Assembly: GCA_027485165.1 (NCBI GenBank)
Contig: JAIXRN010000057.1
Location: 19,843 to 83,842 of the forward strand
Length of the DNA: 64,000 nucleotides
Source of the DNA: Rubrivivax sp.
Lineage (GTDB): Bacteria > Pseudomonadota > Gammaproteobacteria > Burkholderiales > Burkholderiaceae_C
Direction: 5' to 3'
Below the pieces are notes generated by a model. It saw only the letters and a program-made list of their open reading frames with translations. It searched no databases and was not told where the DNA came from. Shown here piece after piece: positions 26,108 to 35,100 of the stretch. A program made the position numbers and the translations under genes. Within the stretch, counting starts at the first letter, position 1. The number at the start of each line of letters is the position of its first letter.

Positions 26108-27367
26108 GTGACGCCATCTTCCCAGCCCGACGCCGCAACGTCAGCCGCACCGTCCGGCGCGCCCACAGGACCGGCGCCCCTGCAGGGCGTGCGTGTCATC
26201 GACGTCGGCAACTTCCTGGCCGGGCCTTACGCGGCCACGATGCTGGGCGAATTTGGCGCCGAGGTCATCAAGGTCGAACACCCCGACGGCGGCGACCCGA
26301 TGCGCCGCTTCGGCACCGCCACGGCGCTGCCCGACGCCACGCTGAAGTGGCTGAGCGAAAGCCGGAACAAGAAGTCCGTCACCTGCGACCTGCTGCAGCC
26401 CGAAGGCGTGGCGTTGTTCCTGAAGCTGGTGGCCAAGTCCGACGTGCTGGTGGAGAACTTCCGCCCCGGCACCATGGAAGGCTGGGGCCTGACCTGGGAC
26501 GTGCTGCACGAAGTCAACCCCAAGCTGGTGATGTTGCGCGTCACGGGCTACGGCCAGACCGGGCCCTACCGCCGGCGTTCGGGCTTTGCGCACATTGCGC
26601 AGGCCTTCGGCGGGCTGAACTACCTGGCCGGCTTCCCGGGCGAAACGCCCGTGCTGCCCGGCACGGTGCCGCTGGGCGACTACCTGGCCAGCCTGTTCGG
26701 CGCCATCGGCGTGATGATCGCGCTGCGCCATGCCGAACACACCGGGCGCGGCCAGGTCATCGACGTCGGCATCTACGAATCGGTCTTTCGCGTGCTGGAA
26801 GAGATCGCCGCCGCCTACGGCCTGCACGGCACGGTGCGCGAACGCGAAGGCTCGGGCAGCTTCGTGGCCTGCCCGCACGGCCACTTCCTGTGCAAGAACG
26901 GCAAGTGGATCGCGATTGCCTGCACCACCGACAAGATGTTCGAACGTCTGGCCGTGGCGATGGATCGGCCCGAACTGGCGGCGCGCGACAAGTGGGGCGA
27001 CCAGCGCAAGCGCCTGGCGGCGCGGGAAGAGGTGAACCGCATCGTGGGCGACTGGGTGGGCGCGCGCGACCGCACCGAAGTGCTGGAACGCTGCCTGGCC
27101 GAGGAAGTGCCGGTGGGCAAGGTCAATTCGATTGCCGACATCTTTGCCGACGAACACTTCCAGGCGCGCGGCAATCTCGCCCGTGTGGCCGTGGAAGGGC
27201 TGGGCGAGGTCGTCGTACCCGGCGTGGTGCCGCGCCTGTCGGCCACGCCCGGCCGCATCGACCACCTGGGCCCGGCCCTGGGCGACGCCAACCTGGACGT
27301 GCTGCAGGGCCTGCTGGGCCTGCAGGCCGACGAGATCAGCCGCCTGCGCCGCCAGCGCGTGGTGTGA
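26108..27367 (+). CDS. smtA: succinyl-CoA:(S)-malate CoA-transferase subunit SmtA
   Basis: A 419-aa class III (CaiB/BaiF) CoA-transferase. With SmtB it moves CoA from succinyl-CoA to (S)-malate, giving malyl-CoA for Mcl. Signature elements are VIDVGNFLAGPYAATMLGEFGAEVIKVEHP, the catalytic Asp in LGDYLAS (D191, the position of the formyl-CoA transferase Asp), and GRGQVIDVGIYESVF. It matches my recollection of the Chloroflexus SmtA sequence along its length (for example EAFRNAF-like blocks are not shared but GFPGETPVLPG and TTDKMFERL are). The start is uncertain: GTG at 26108 (MTPSSQP) is preferred, TTG at 26048 would add 20 residues. First gene of the plus-strand operon. Confidence 0.87.
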   Translation: MTPSSQPDAATSAAPSGAPTGPAPLQGVRVIDVGNFLAGPYAATMLGEFGAEVIKVEHPDGGDPMRRFGTATALPDATLKWLSESRNKKSVTCDLLQPEGVALFLKLVAKSDVLVENFRPGTMEGWGLTWDVLHEVNPKLVMLRVTGYGQTGPYRRRSGFAHIAQAFGGLNYLAGFPGETPVLPGTVPLGDYLASLFGAIGVMIALRHAEHTGRGQVIDVGIYESVFRVLEEIAAAYGLHGTVREREGSGSFVACPHGHFLCKNGKWIAIACTTDKMFERLAVAMDRPELAARDKWGDQRKRLAAREEVNRIVGDWVGARDRTEVLERCLAEEVPVGKVNSIADIFADEHFQARGNLARVAVEGLGEVVVPGVVPRLSATPGRIDHLGPALGDANLDVLQGLLGLQADEISRLRRQRVV

Positions 27368-27368
27368 G

Positions 27369-27396
27369 GCCAAGAGCGTGAAGCCAAGAGCGTGAA
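27369..27396 (+). repeat. tandem 14-bp repeat in the smtA-smtB gap
   Basis: Two exact head-to-tail copies of GCCAAGAGCGTGAA directly after the smtA stop. The second copy leads into GGGACG, so the smtB Shine-Dalgarno (GAAGGGA) is built at the end of the repeat. It looks like a recent slippage duplication, and also separates the two subunit genes that elsewhere in the operon are nearly abutting. Confidence 0.9.
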
Positions 27397-27408
27397 GGGA
27401 CGAACCGC

Positions 27409-28641
27409 ATGAACACCACTGCACCCGGCACCGCCGCCGCCAAGCCGCCGCTGCAGGGCCTGCGCGTGGTCGACATCGCCACCGTCATCGCCGCGCCCTA
27501 CTGCGCCACGCTGCTGGGCGAATTCGGCGCCGACGTGCTGAAGCTGGAACACCCTGACGGCGGCGACGCGCTGCGCCGCTTCGGCACGCCTTCCAAGCGC
27601 GGCGACACGCTCACCTGGCTTTCGGAAGCGCGCAACAAGCGGTCGATGACCATCGACCTGCGCACGCCCGAAGGCGCTGACGTCTTCAAACAGATCATCG
27701 CCAAGACCGACGTGCTGTGCGAAAACTTCCGCACCGGCACGCTGGAAAAGTGGGGCCTGGGCTGGGATGTGCTGAAGGCCGTCAACCCCGGCCTCGTGAT
27801 GCTGCGCGTCACCGGCTACGGCCAGACCGGGCCGTACAAAGACCGGCCCGGCTTCGCCCGCGTGGCGCATGCGGTGGGCGGCCTGGCCTACCTGGCCGGC
27901 ATGCCCAAGGGCACGCCAGTGACGCCGGGGTCCACCACCCTGGGCGACTACATGACTGGCCTGTACGGCTGCCTGGGCGTGCTGATGGCCCTGCGCCACA
28001 AGGAACGCACGGGCGAAGGCCAGTGCGTGGACGCAGCGCTGTACGAATCGGTGTTCCGCTGCACGGAAGAGCTGGCCCCGGCGTTCGCCATGTTCGGCAC
28101 CGTGCGCGAACGCGCAGGTTCCTCGCACAACGACTTCGCGGTGCCGCACGGCCACTTCGCCACCAAGGACGCCAAGTGGGTGGCCATTTCCTGCGCCACC
28201 GACCTGCTGTTCGAACGCCTGGCCCGCGCGATGGGCCGGCCCGAGCTGGCCACGGCCGACACCTACGGCAACCAGGCCACGCGGCTGTCGCACCGCCACG
28301 ACGTGAACGAGATCGTGCGCGACTGGTGCGGTTCGCTCACGCGCGAAGAGGTGCTGGCGCGCTGCTACGCCACCGACGTGCCTGCCGGCCCGCTGAACAA
28401 CATCGCCGACATCTTCGGCGACCGCCAGTTCCACGCCCGCCGCAACCTGGCCACGCTGGACGCGCCCGACACCGGTGAACAGATCATCGTGCCCGCGCCC
28501 GTGCCCCGCCTGTCGGAAACCCCGGGCAGCGTGCGCAGCCTGGGCCCGAAGCTGGGTGAACACACCGACGAGATCCTGCGCGAAGTGCTGGGCTGCGACG
28601 ACGCGCAGATCGCGCACCTGCGCGCGCGCAAGGCGATCTGA
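27409..28641 (+). CDS. smtB: succinyl-CoA:(S)-malate CoA-transferase subunit SmtB
   Basis: A 410-aa CaiB/BaiF CoA-transferase clearly paralogous to the preceding gene (shared blocks [49 protein letters not shown]). The class III Asp is kept at D180. In Chloroflexus the two paralogues form a hetero-oligomer that makes malyl-CoA and also citramalyl-CoA. The start ATG at 27409 has a good Shine-Dalgarno (GAAGGGACG). The stop is directly followed by the mct ATG. Confidence 0.88.
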   Translation: MNTTAPGTAAAKPPLQGLRVVDIATVIAAPYCATLLGEFGADVLKLEHPDGGDALRRFGTPSKRGDTLTWLSEARNKRSMTIDLRTPEGADVFKQIIAKTDVLCENFRTGTLEKWGLGWDVLKAVNPGLVMLRVTGYGQTGPYKDRPGFARVAHAVGGLAYLAGMPKGTPVTPGSTTLGDYMTGLYGCLGVLMALRHKERTGEGQCVDAALYESVFRCTEELAPAFAMFGTVRERAGSSHNDFAVPHGHFATKDAKWVAISCATDLLFERLARAMGRPELATADTYGNQATRLSHRHDVNEIVRDWCGSLTREEVLARCYATDVPAGPLNNIADIFGDRQFHARRNLATLDAPDTGEQIIVPAPVPRLSETPGSVRSLGPKLGEHTDEILREVLGCDDAQIAHLRARKAI

Positions 28642-29883
28642 ATGACAGCTTCCTCGTCCCCCACGCGCGGCATCCTGCAGGGCCTGCGCATCGTGGAAGG
28701 CTCGGCCTTCGTCGCCGCGCCCCTGGGCGGCATGAGCCTGGCGCAGCTGGGCGCCGACGTGATCCGTTTCGACCCCATCGGCGGCGGGCTGGACCACACG
28801 CGCTGGCCGCTCAGTGCGCAGGGCCAGTCGATGTTCTGGGCCGGCATGAACAAGGGCAAGCGCTCGATCGCGGTCGACATCCGCCAGCCCCGCGGCCAGG
28901 AATTGCTGACGGCGCTGATTACGGCACCCGGCCCGCAGGCCGGCCTGTTCAGCACCAACTTCCCGGCCCGTGGCTGGCTGGCCTACGACAAGCTGGCCGC
29001 GCGCCGGCCCGACCTGGTGATGGTGAACCTGATGGGGCGGCGCGACGGCGGCTCTGAAGTGGACTACACCGTCAACCCGCAGCTGGGCTTTCCGGCCCTG
29101 ACCGGCCCCACCACCTGCCGCGAACCCACCAACCACGTCTTCCCGGCCTGGGACGCCATCACCGGCCAGATGATCGCCACCGCGATGCTGGCCGCGCTGC
29201 GCCACCGCGACCAGACCGGTGAAGGCCAGCTGGTGACCCTGGCACTGAAGGACGTAGGCCTGGCCATGCTGGGCCACATGGGCATGATCGCCGAAGTGCA
29301 GGTGGGCGGCGTGGACCGGCCTCGCTACGGCAACGACCTGTACGGCGCTTTCGGCCGCGACTTCGTCACCCGCGATGGCCAGCGCCTCATGGTGGTGGGC
29401 CTGACCGACCTGCAATGGCAATGCCTGCTGAAGGCCACCGGCCTGGCCGACGCCGTGGCCAAGCTGGGCGCGCTGCTGCAGGTGGACCTGGCCGACGAAG
29501 GCCAGCGCTTCCGCGCCCGCGAGGCCCTGGCGGCGCTGTTCGAACCCTGGTTCGCCGACAGACCGATGGACGAGGTGCGCGCCACCTTCGACACCCACCG
29601 CGTCACCTGGGGCCCCTACCGCACCGTGACCCAGGCGCTGGCGCAGGACCCGGACCTGAGCACCGACCACCCCATGTTCAGCTGGATCGACCAGCCCGGC
29701 ATCGGCCGCTACCTGGCGCCCGCCACGCCGCTGGACTTCAGCAAGATGCCGCGCCTGCCCGCTGCCCCGGCCCCTGTGCTGGGCCAGCACACCGACGAGA
29801 TCCTGCACGACCTGCTGGGCCTGCCGGCGCATGAGATCGGTGCCCTGCACGACGCCGGGGTCGTGGCGGGACCTGCAGCCTGA
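28642..29883 (+). CDS. mct: mesaconyl-CoA C1:C4 CoA-transferase Mct
   Basis: A 413-aa CaiB/BaiF transferase of a more distant branch than SmtA/B. It performs intramolecular CoA transfer from the C1 to the C4 carboxyl of mesaconyl-CoA, linking Mch to Meh. Landmarks matching what I recall of Chloroflexus Mct are RIVEGSAFVAAPLGGMSLAQL, MNKGKRSIAVDIR, GRRDGGSEVDYTVNPQLG, and the catalytic Asp in FPAWDAITGQ (D171; Asp165 in the Chloroflexus enzyme), then GNDLYGAFGRDFVT. ATG immediately after the smtB stop, indicating translational coupling. Confidence 0.9.
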   Translation: MTASSSPTRGILQGLRIVEGSAFVAAPLGGMSLAQLGADVIRFDPIGGGLDHTRWPLSAQGQSMFWAGMNKGKRSIAVDIRQPRGQELLTALITAPGPQAGLFSTNFPARGWLAYDKLAARRPDLVMVNLMGRRDGGSEVDYTVNPQLGFPALTGPTTCREPTNHVFPAWDAITGQMIATAMLAALRHRDQTGEGQLVTLALKDVGLAMLGHMGMIAEVQVGGVDRPRYGNDLYGAFGRDFVTRDGQRLMVVGLTDLQWQCLLKATGLADAVAKLGALLQVDLADEGQRFRAREALAALFEPWFADRPMDEVRATFDTHRVTWGPYRTVTQALAQDPDLSTDHPMFSWIDQPGIGRYLAPATPLDFSKMPRLPAAPAPVLGQHTDEILHDLLGLPAHEIGALHDAGVVAGPAA

Positions 29884-29907
29884 CAAGACAAAACGACGGA
29901 GACGCCC

Positions 29908-30951
29908 TTGAAACTGCCGAACAACTTCTACAAGCCCCTGGCCATTGGCGCGCCCGCGCCCTTCCGCGAACTGCCGGTGCGGCCAGAACGCGTGGTGCAC
30001 TTTTTCCCGCCCCACATCGAAAAGATCCGGGCCCGCATGACGGAAACCGCGGGCCAGGTGGACGTGCTGTGCGGCAACCTGGAAGACGCCATTCCGCTGG
30101 ACCAGAAAGACAACGCGCGCCGCGGCTTTATCCAGGGCGTGCAGCAAGCCGACCTGGGTGATACCGGCCTGTGGGTGCGTGTGAACTGCCTGAACAGCCC
30201 CTGGCTGCTGGACGACCTGTCGGAGATCGTCGCTGGCTGCGGCAACCGGCTGGATGCGGTGATGATCCCCAAGGTCGAAGGCCCCTGGGACATCCACTTC
30301 GTCGACCAGTACCTGGCGCAGCTGGAGGCGCGCAACGGCATCAAAAAGCCCATCCTCATCCACGCGCTGCTGGAGACGGCCGAAGGCGTGAAGAACGTCG
30401 AGCAGATCGCCACCGCCAGCCCGCGTATGCACGGCATGAGCCTGGGCCCGGCCGACCTGGCCGCTTCGCGCGGCATGAAGACCACGCGCGTGGGCGGCGG
30501 CCACCCCGGCTACGGCGTGCTGGCCGACCCGGTGGAAGGCCAGCCCGAACGTAGCTACGCGCAACAGGACCTGTGGCACTACACGCTGGCCCGCATGGTG
30601 GACGCGTGCGCGGCCAGTGGCATTCGCGCCTTCTACGGCCCCTTTGGCGACCTGAAGGACGAAGCCGGCTGCGAGGCTCAATTTCGCAATGCGTTCATCA
30701 TGGGCTGCGCCGGGGCCTGGTCGCTGGCGCCGAACCAGATCGCGATTGCCAAGCGCGTGTTCAGCCCCGACGTGAAGGAAGTGCTGTTCGCCAAGCGCAT
30801 CCTGGAAGCCATGCCTGATGGCACTGGCGTGGCCACCATCGACGGCAAGATGCAGGACGACGCGACCTGGAAACAGGCCAAGGTGATGGTCGATCTGGCG
30901 CGCCTGGTGGCCCGCAAAGACCCGGCCCTGGCAGCGGCCTATGGCCTGTGA
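29908..30951 (+). CDS. mcl: malyl-CoA/beta-methylmalyl-CoA/citramalyl-CoA lyase Mcl
   Basis: A 347-aa HpcH/HpaI-citrate lyase superfamily enzyme. In the bi-cycle it cleaves malyl-CoA to acetyl-CoA and glyoxylate, condenses glyoxylate with propionyl-CoA to beta-methylmalyl-CoA, and cleaves citramalyl-CoA to pyruvate and acetyl-CoA. Metal ligands expected for the family are visible as E156 (LLETAEG) and D183 ([13 protein letters not shown]). Long blocks ([65 protein letters not shown]) closely match my recollection of Chloroflexus Mcl. It starts with TTG, supported by an upstream GACGGAGACG Shine-Dalgarno. Confidence 0.93.
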   Translation: MKLPNNFYKPLAIGAPAPFRELPVRPERVVHFFPPHIEKIRARMTETAGQVDVLCGNLEDAIPLDQKDNARRGFIQGVQQADLGDTGLWVRVNCLNSPWLLDDLSEIVAGCGNRLDAVMIPKVEGPWDIHFVDQYLAQLEARNGIKKPILIHALLETAEGVKNVEQIATASPRMHGMSLGPADLAASRGMKTTRVGGGHPGYGVLADPVEGQPERSYAQQDLWHYTLARMVDACAASGIRAFYGPFGDLKDEAGCEAQFRNAFIMGCAGAWSLAPNQIAIAKRVFSPDVKEVLFAKRILEAMPDGTGVATIDGKMQDDATWKQAKVMVDLARLVARKDPALAAAYGL

Positions 30952-30976
30952 CCGCAGCTGAAGGAAGCGCAACGCA

Positions 30977-32080
30977 ATGTCCACATCTTCCCTTTCGCCG
31001 TCTTCCCCGCTGAAGACCAGCGCCGGCAACTTCTTCGAAGACTTCCGGCTCGGCCAGGCCATCGTGCACGCGCCGCCGCGCACCATCACCGTGGGCGACG
31101 TGGCGGCCTACACGGCCTTGTTCGGTTCGCGCTTTGCAGTGACGTCTTCCGACCCTTTCGCGCGGACCCTGGGCCTGCCGCGCGCGCCGATCGATTCGAT
31201 GCTGGCCTTCCACATGATCTTCGGCCGCACCGTGGCCGACGTGTCGCTGAACGCAATCGCCAACCTGGGCTATGCCGGCGGGCTGTTTGGCGCGCCGCTG
31301 TACCCGGGCGACACCATCAGCAGCGATTCCACGGTCATCGGCCTGAAGGAAAACCGCGACGGCAAGACCGGCGTGGTTTACGTGCGGTCCATCGGCCGCA
31401 ATCAGGACGGGCAGACGGTGCTGGACTACAGGCGCTGGGTGATGGTTCGCAAGCGCGGCAGTGAATCCAGCGATGGGCGTACCGCCAGCACCCCCCCGCC
31501 TGAAGCCGTGGTGCCTGAACTGCCGCTTTTCGTGCCGGTGGAAGAACTGCACTGCCCGTACCAGCTGGCCCCGGGCGCCTACGACAGCGCGCGCGCCGGC
31601 AGCCCCTTCCTGTGGGACGACTATGCGGTGGGCGAGCGCATCGACCATGTCGACGGCACCACCATCGAAGAAGCCGAACACATGCTGGCCACGCGCCTTT
31701 ACCAGAACACCGCCAAGGTGCACTTCAACCAGCACGTGGAACGTGGCGGCCGCTTTGGCAAACGCATCGTCTATGGCGGGCACGTCATCAGCGTGGCGCG
31801 GGCGCTGTCGTACAACGGCCTGGCCAATGCCCTGTGCGTGGCCGCCATCCACGGCGGCAAGCATGTGGCGCCCAGCTTTGCCGGCGACACGCTCTACGCC
31901 TGGTCGGAAGTGCTGGCCAAGGACGCCTTGCCGGGCCGCAGCGACATCGGCGCGCTGCGCATCCGCACCGTCGCCACGAAAGACCGCGCCTGCCACGACT
32001 TCCCTGGCCACGACCCCGCCAGCCCCGACCCGGCCGTGGTGCTGGACTTCGACTATTCCGTGCTGATGCCCCGGCGCTGA
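30977..32080 (+). CDS. mch: mesaconyl-C1-CoA hydratase (beta-methylmalyl-CoA dehydratase) Mch
   Basis: A 367-aa MaoC-like double-hotdog enzyme that dehydrates beta-methylmalyl-CoA to mesaconyl-C1-CoA. Visible features are NFFEDFRLGQAIVHAPPRTITVGDVAAYTALFG at residues about 18-50, DSMLAFHMIFGRTV, and in the second half WDDYAVGERIDHVDGTTIEEAEHMLATRLYQNTAKVHFNQ and VYGGHVISVARALSYNGLAN. A short Ser/Pro-rich segment (about residues 158-176) separates the two hot-dog halves. ATG at 30977 with AAGGAAG upstream; 25 bases after mcl. Confidence 0.9.
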   Translation: MSTSSLSPSSPLKTSAGNFFEDFRLGQAIVHAPPRTITVGDVAAYTALFGSRFAVTSSDPFARTLGLPRAPIDSMLAFHMIFGRTVADVSLNAIANLGYAGGLFGAPLYPGDTISSDSTVIGLKENRDGKTGVVYVRSIGRNQDGQTVLDYRRWVMVRKRGSESSDGRTASTPPPEAVVPELPLFVPVEELHCPYQLAPGAYDSARAGSPFLWDDYAVGERIDHVDGTTIEEAEHMLATRLYQNTAKVHFNQHVERGGRFGKRIVYGGHVISVARALSYNGLANALCVAAIHGGKHVAPSFAGDTLYAWSEVLAKDALPGRSDIGALRIRTVATKDRACHDFPGHDPASPDPAVVLDFDYSVLMPRR

Positions 32081-32133
32081 GACGGCGCACCCCGCCTTCC
32101 TTCTAGCCGTCCAGACGCTCTGACGCCCTGACC

Positions 32134-35100
32134 ATGACCACCACCTCCACACCCGCGCGCCCCACCGCTGTCCCCCAGGCCCAGTTCAACCCGGTGCGCA
32201 CCCGGCGCGACTGGGAAGCGCAGCGCGCCGCCGCCATCGCTGACCCCGGCGCCTTCCATGGGGCGATCGCGAAGCGGCAGATCCACTGGTTCGTGCCCGG
32301 CCAGGGCGCGCAGGGTGCCTGGCTCAGCTTCGACGAAACCCGCGGCTGCTGGACGGGCTGGGACGCCGCCAGCGCCGCGCCGCTGATCCTGGACCTGGGC
32401 GAAGGCTTCGAACCCTGGCAGCGCGCGTTCAACCCCGACGACGCACCGCACTGGAAGTGGTTTGAAGGCGGGCGCACCAACGCCTGCTTCAACGAAGTCG
32501 ACCGCCATGTGTTGGCCGGCTTCGGCTCTGAGGCGGCCTTCCTGTTCGAAGGCGACCGCTGGGACATGTCGCAGGACGGCGGCCGCGGCGCGCCGGTGGA
32601 CGCCTACGCCATCTCGCGCAAGAAGCTGCTGCTGGAAACCGCCAAGTGCGCGCTGGCGCTGCAGGCCCTGGGCCTGAAGGCCGGCGACCGCATCGCGCTG
32701 AACCTGCCCAACATCCCCGCCCAGCTGTACTGGACCGAAGCCGCCAAGCGCCTGGGCGTGGTCTACACGCCGGTGTTCGGCGGCTTTTCCGACAAGACGC
32801 TGAGCGACCGCATCCACGACGCCGGCGCACGCGTGGTCATCACCGCCGACGGCGGCTACCGCAATGCCCAGATCGTCGCCTTCAAGACGGCCTACACCGA
32901 CCCCGCGCTGGACGACTACGTGCCTGTGGCCACCGCGCGTGCGGCGATCGCGCAGCGCCTGGCCACGCTGGGCCTGTCCGACGCCGACGCGCAGCAGCTG
33001 CTGACGACCGTGGACGAGACCCTGGCCGGCGAAGTGACGGTTCAGCGCAGCGACGCGATGCGCGGCGTGGGCCGCGCGCTGCGCGACCTGGGCCGCCAGG
33101 GCCGGCTGAACGCGGCCGAAGCTTCAAGGGTGCGCACGGCAGTGGCCGAAGCCCTGGTGGCCACGCCGCCGCGTGTGGACGCGGTGGTGGTGGTGCGGCA
33201 CACGGCGCAGTCCGACCTGGTGTGGCGCGCTGAACGCGACCGCTGGAGTCACGAGCTGACGGATGCTGGCCTGGCGCAACTGCTGCAGGCTGCGCGCGGC
33301 GCGGGCTTTGCCGTGGCCGACGAAGCCGCCCTGCTGGCCCTGCCCGACGCCGACTTCGTGCGCGCCATCTGGGCCGCCAGCCCGCCCGCGCCGCTGGACG
33401 CCGAGTTCCCGCTGTTCTTCATCTACACCAGCGGCAGCACCGGCAAGCCCAAGGGCGTGGTGCATGTGCACGGTGGCTACACCGCCGGCGTGGCCCACAC
33501 CATGAAGGTGGCTTTCGACGCGCGCCCCGGCGATGTGGTCTACGTGGTGGCCGACCCGGGCTGGATCACCGGCCAGAGCTACATGCTCAGCGCCACCATG
33601 ACCACGCGCTGCACTGGCGTGCTGGGCGAAGGCGCGCCCACCTTCCCGCATGCCGGGCGCTACGCGTCGATGATCGAACGCTACGGCGTGCGCATCTTCA
33701 AGGCCGGCGTCACCTTCCTGAAGACCATCATGGCCGACGCGCAGAACGCGCGCGACGTGCAGCAGTACGACCTGACCAGCCTGCGCGTGGCCACCTTCTG
33801 CGCCGAGCCCACCAGCCCGGCGGTGCAGCAGTTCGGCATGGACCTGATGACGCCGAACTACATCAACAGCTACTGGGCCACCGAACACGGCGGCATGGTC
33901 TGGACGCACTTCTACGGCAATGCCGACTTTCCGCTGCATGCCGACGCCCACACCTACCCGCTGCCCTGGATCGCCGGCGACGTGTGGGTGGAAGACGCCA
34001 GCGTCACCCAGGCCACCTTCACGCCCTGGCAGCGCCCGCCCACTGATGGCGGCGTGGCCTGGCGCCGCGCAGCGCTGGACGAAAAGGGCGAGATCGTCAT
34101 CGCCGCGCCGTACCCGTACCTGGCGCGTACCGTCTGGGGCGACGCCGCGAACTTCCACGTTGAAACCGCAGACGGCAGCGTGCGCGTGCAACCCGGCTGG
34201 AAGGGCGACGGCCAGCGCTGGGCCAGCACCTACTGGAAGCGCTGGCGTGGGGCCTGGGCTTACACCCAGGGCGACTTCGCCGTCAGCTACCCCGACGGCA
34301 GCTTCAGCCTGCACGGCCGCAGCGACGACGTCATCAACGTCAGCGGCCACCGCATGGGCACCGAGGAAATCGAAGGCGCCATCCTGCGCCACAAGAGCCT
34401 GGACCCGGACAGCCCGGTGGGCAACGTCATCGTGGTCGGCGCGCCGCACCGCGAAAAGGGCCTGACGCCGCTGGCTTTCGTGAAGCCCGCTGCCGGCCGC
34501 AAGCTGACGCAGGACGACCGCCGCCGCCTGACCGAGCTGGTGCGCAGCGAAAAGGGCGCCGTGGCCGTGCCCAGCGACTTCATCGAAGTTACGCAGTTCC
34601 CCGAAACGCGCAGCGGCAAGTACATGCGCCGCATGGTGCGTGCTTTGGTGGAAGACACCGAAGTGGGCGACGCGTCGACGCTGAAGAACCCGGAATCGAT
34701 CGACGAACTCAAGCGCGTCATCGGCGACTGGAAGCGCAAGCAGCAGCTGGCCGACGACCAGCAGATGTTCGAGCGCTATCGCTATTTCACCGTGCAGTAC
34801 AACGAAGTGCCCACACCGAAAGGTCCGCAGCGCGTGGCCACGGTGACGGTGACCAACCCGCCGGTGAACGCGCTGAACGAACGCGCGCTGGACGAGCTGA
34901 CGGTGGTGGTGGAACACCTGTCGCGCCGCGACGATGTGGCCGCCGTGGTCTTCACCGGTCAGGGCACCGCCAGCTTCGTGGCCGGGGCCGACATCCGGCA
35001 GCTGCTGGAAGACATTCACTCGCTCGACGAGGCGCGCGCGCTGCCCAACAACGCGCACCTGGCCTTCCGCAAGATCGAACGCATGGGCAAGCCCTGCATC

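Noticed and set aside
29239..29265. Asp in the LKDVGLA segment as the Mct catalytic residue
   Set aside because: Comparison with the remembered Chloroflexus numbering (Asp165) places the catalytic Asp in the PAWD element (D171 here), so the LKDVG Asp was not used.
26815..31089. Very long minus-strand open frame opposite smtA-smtB-mct-mcl
   Set aside because: It is the antisense mirror of four recognisable enzymes; its translation is His/Gln/Arg/Ala-rich without domains. Such mirrors are common in high-GC DNA with strong third-position bias.
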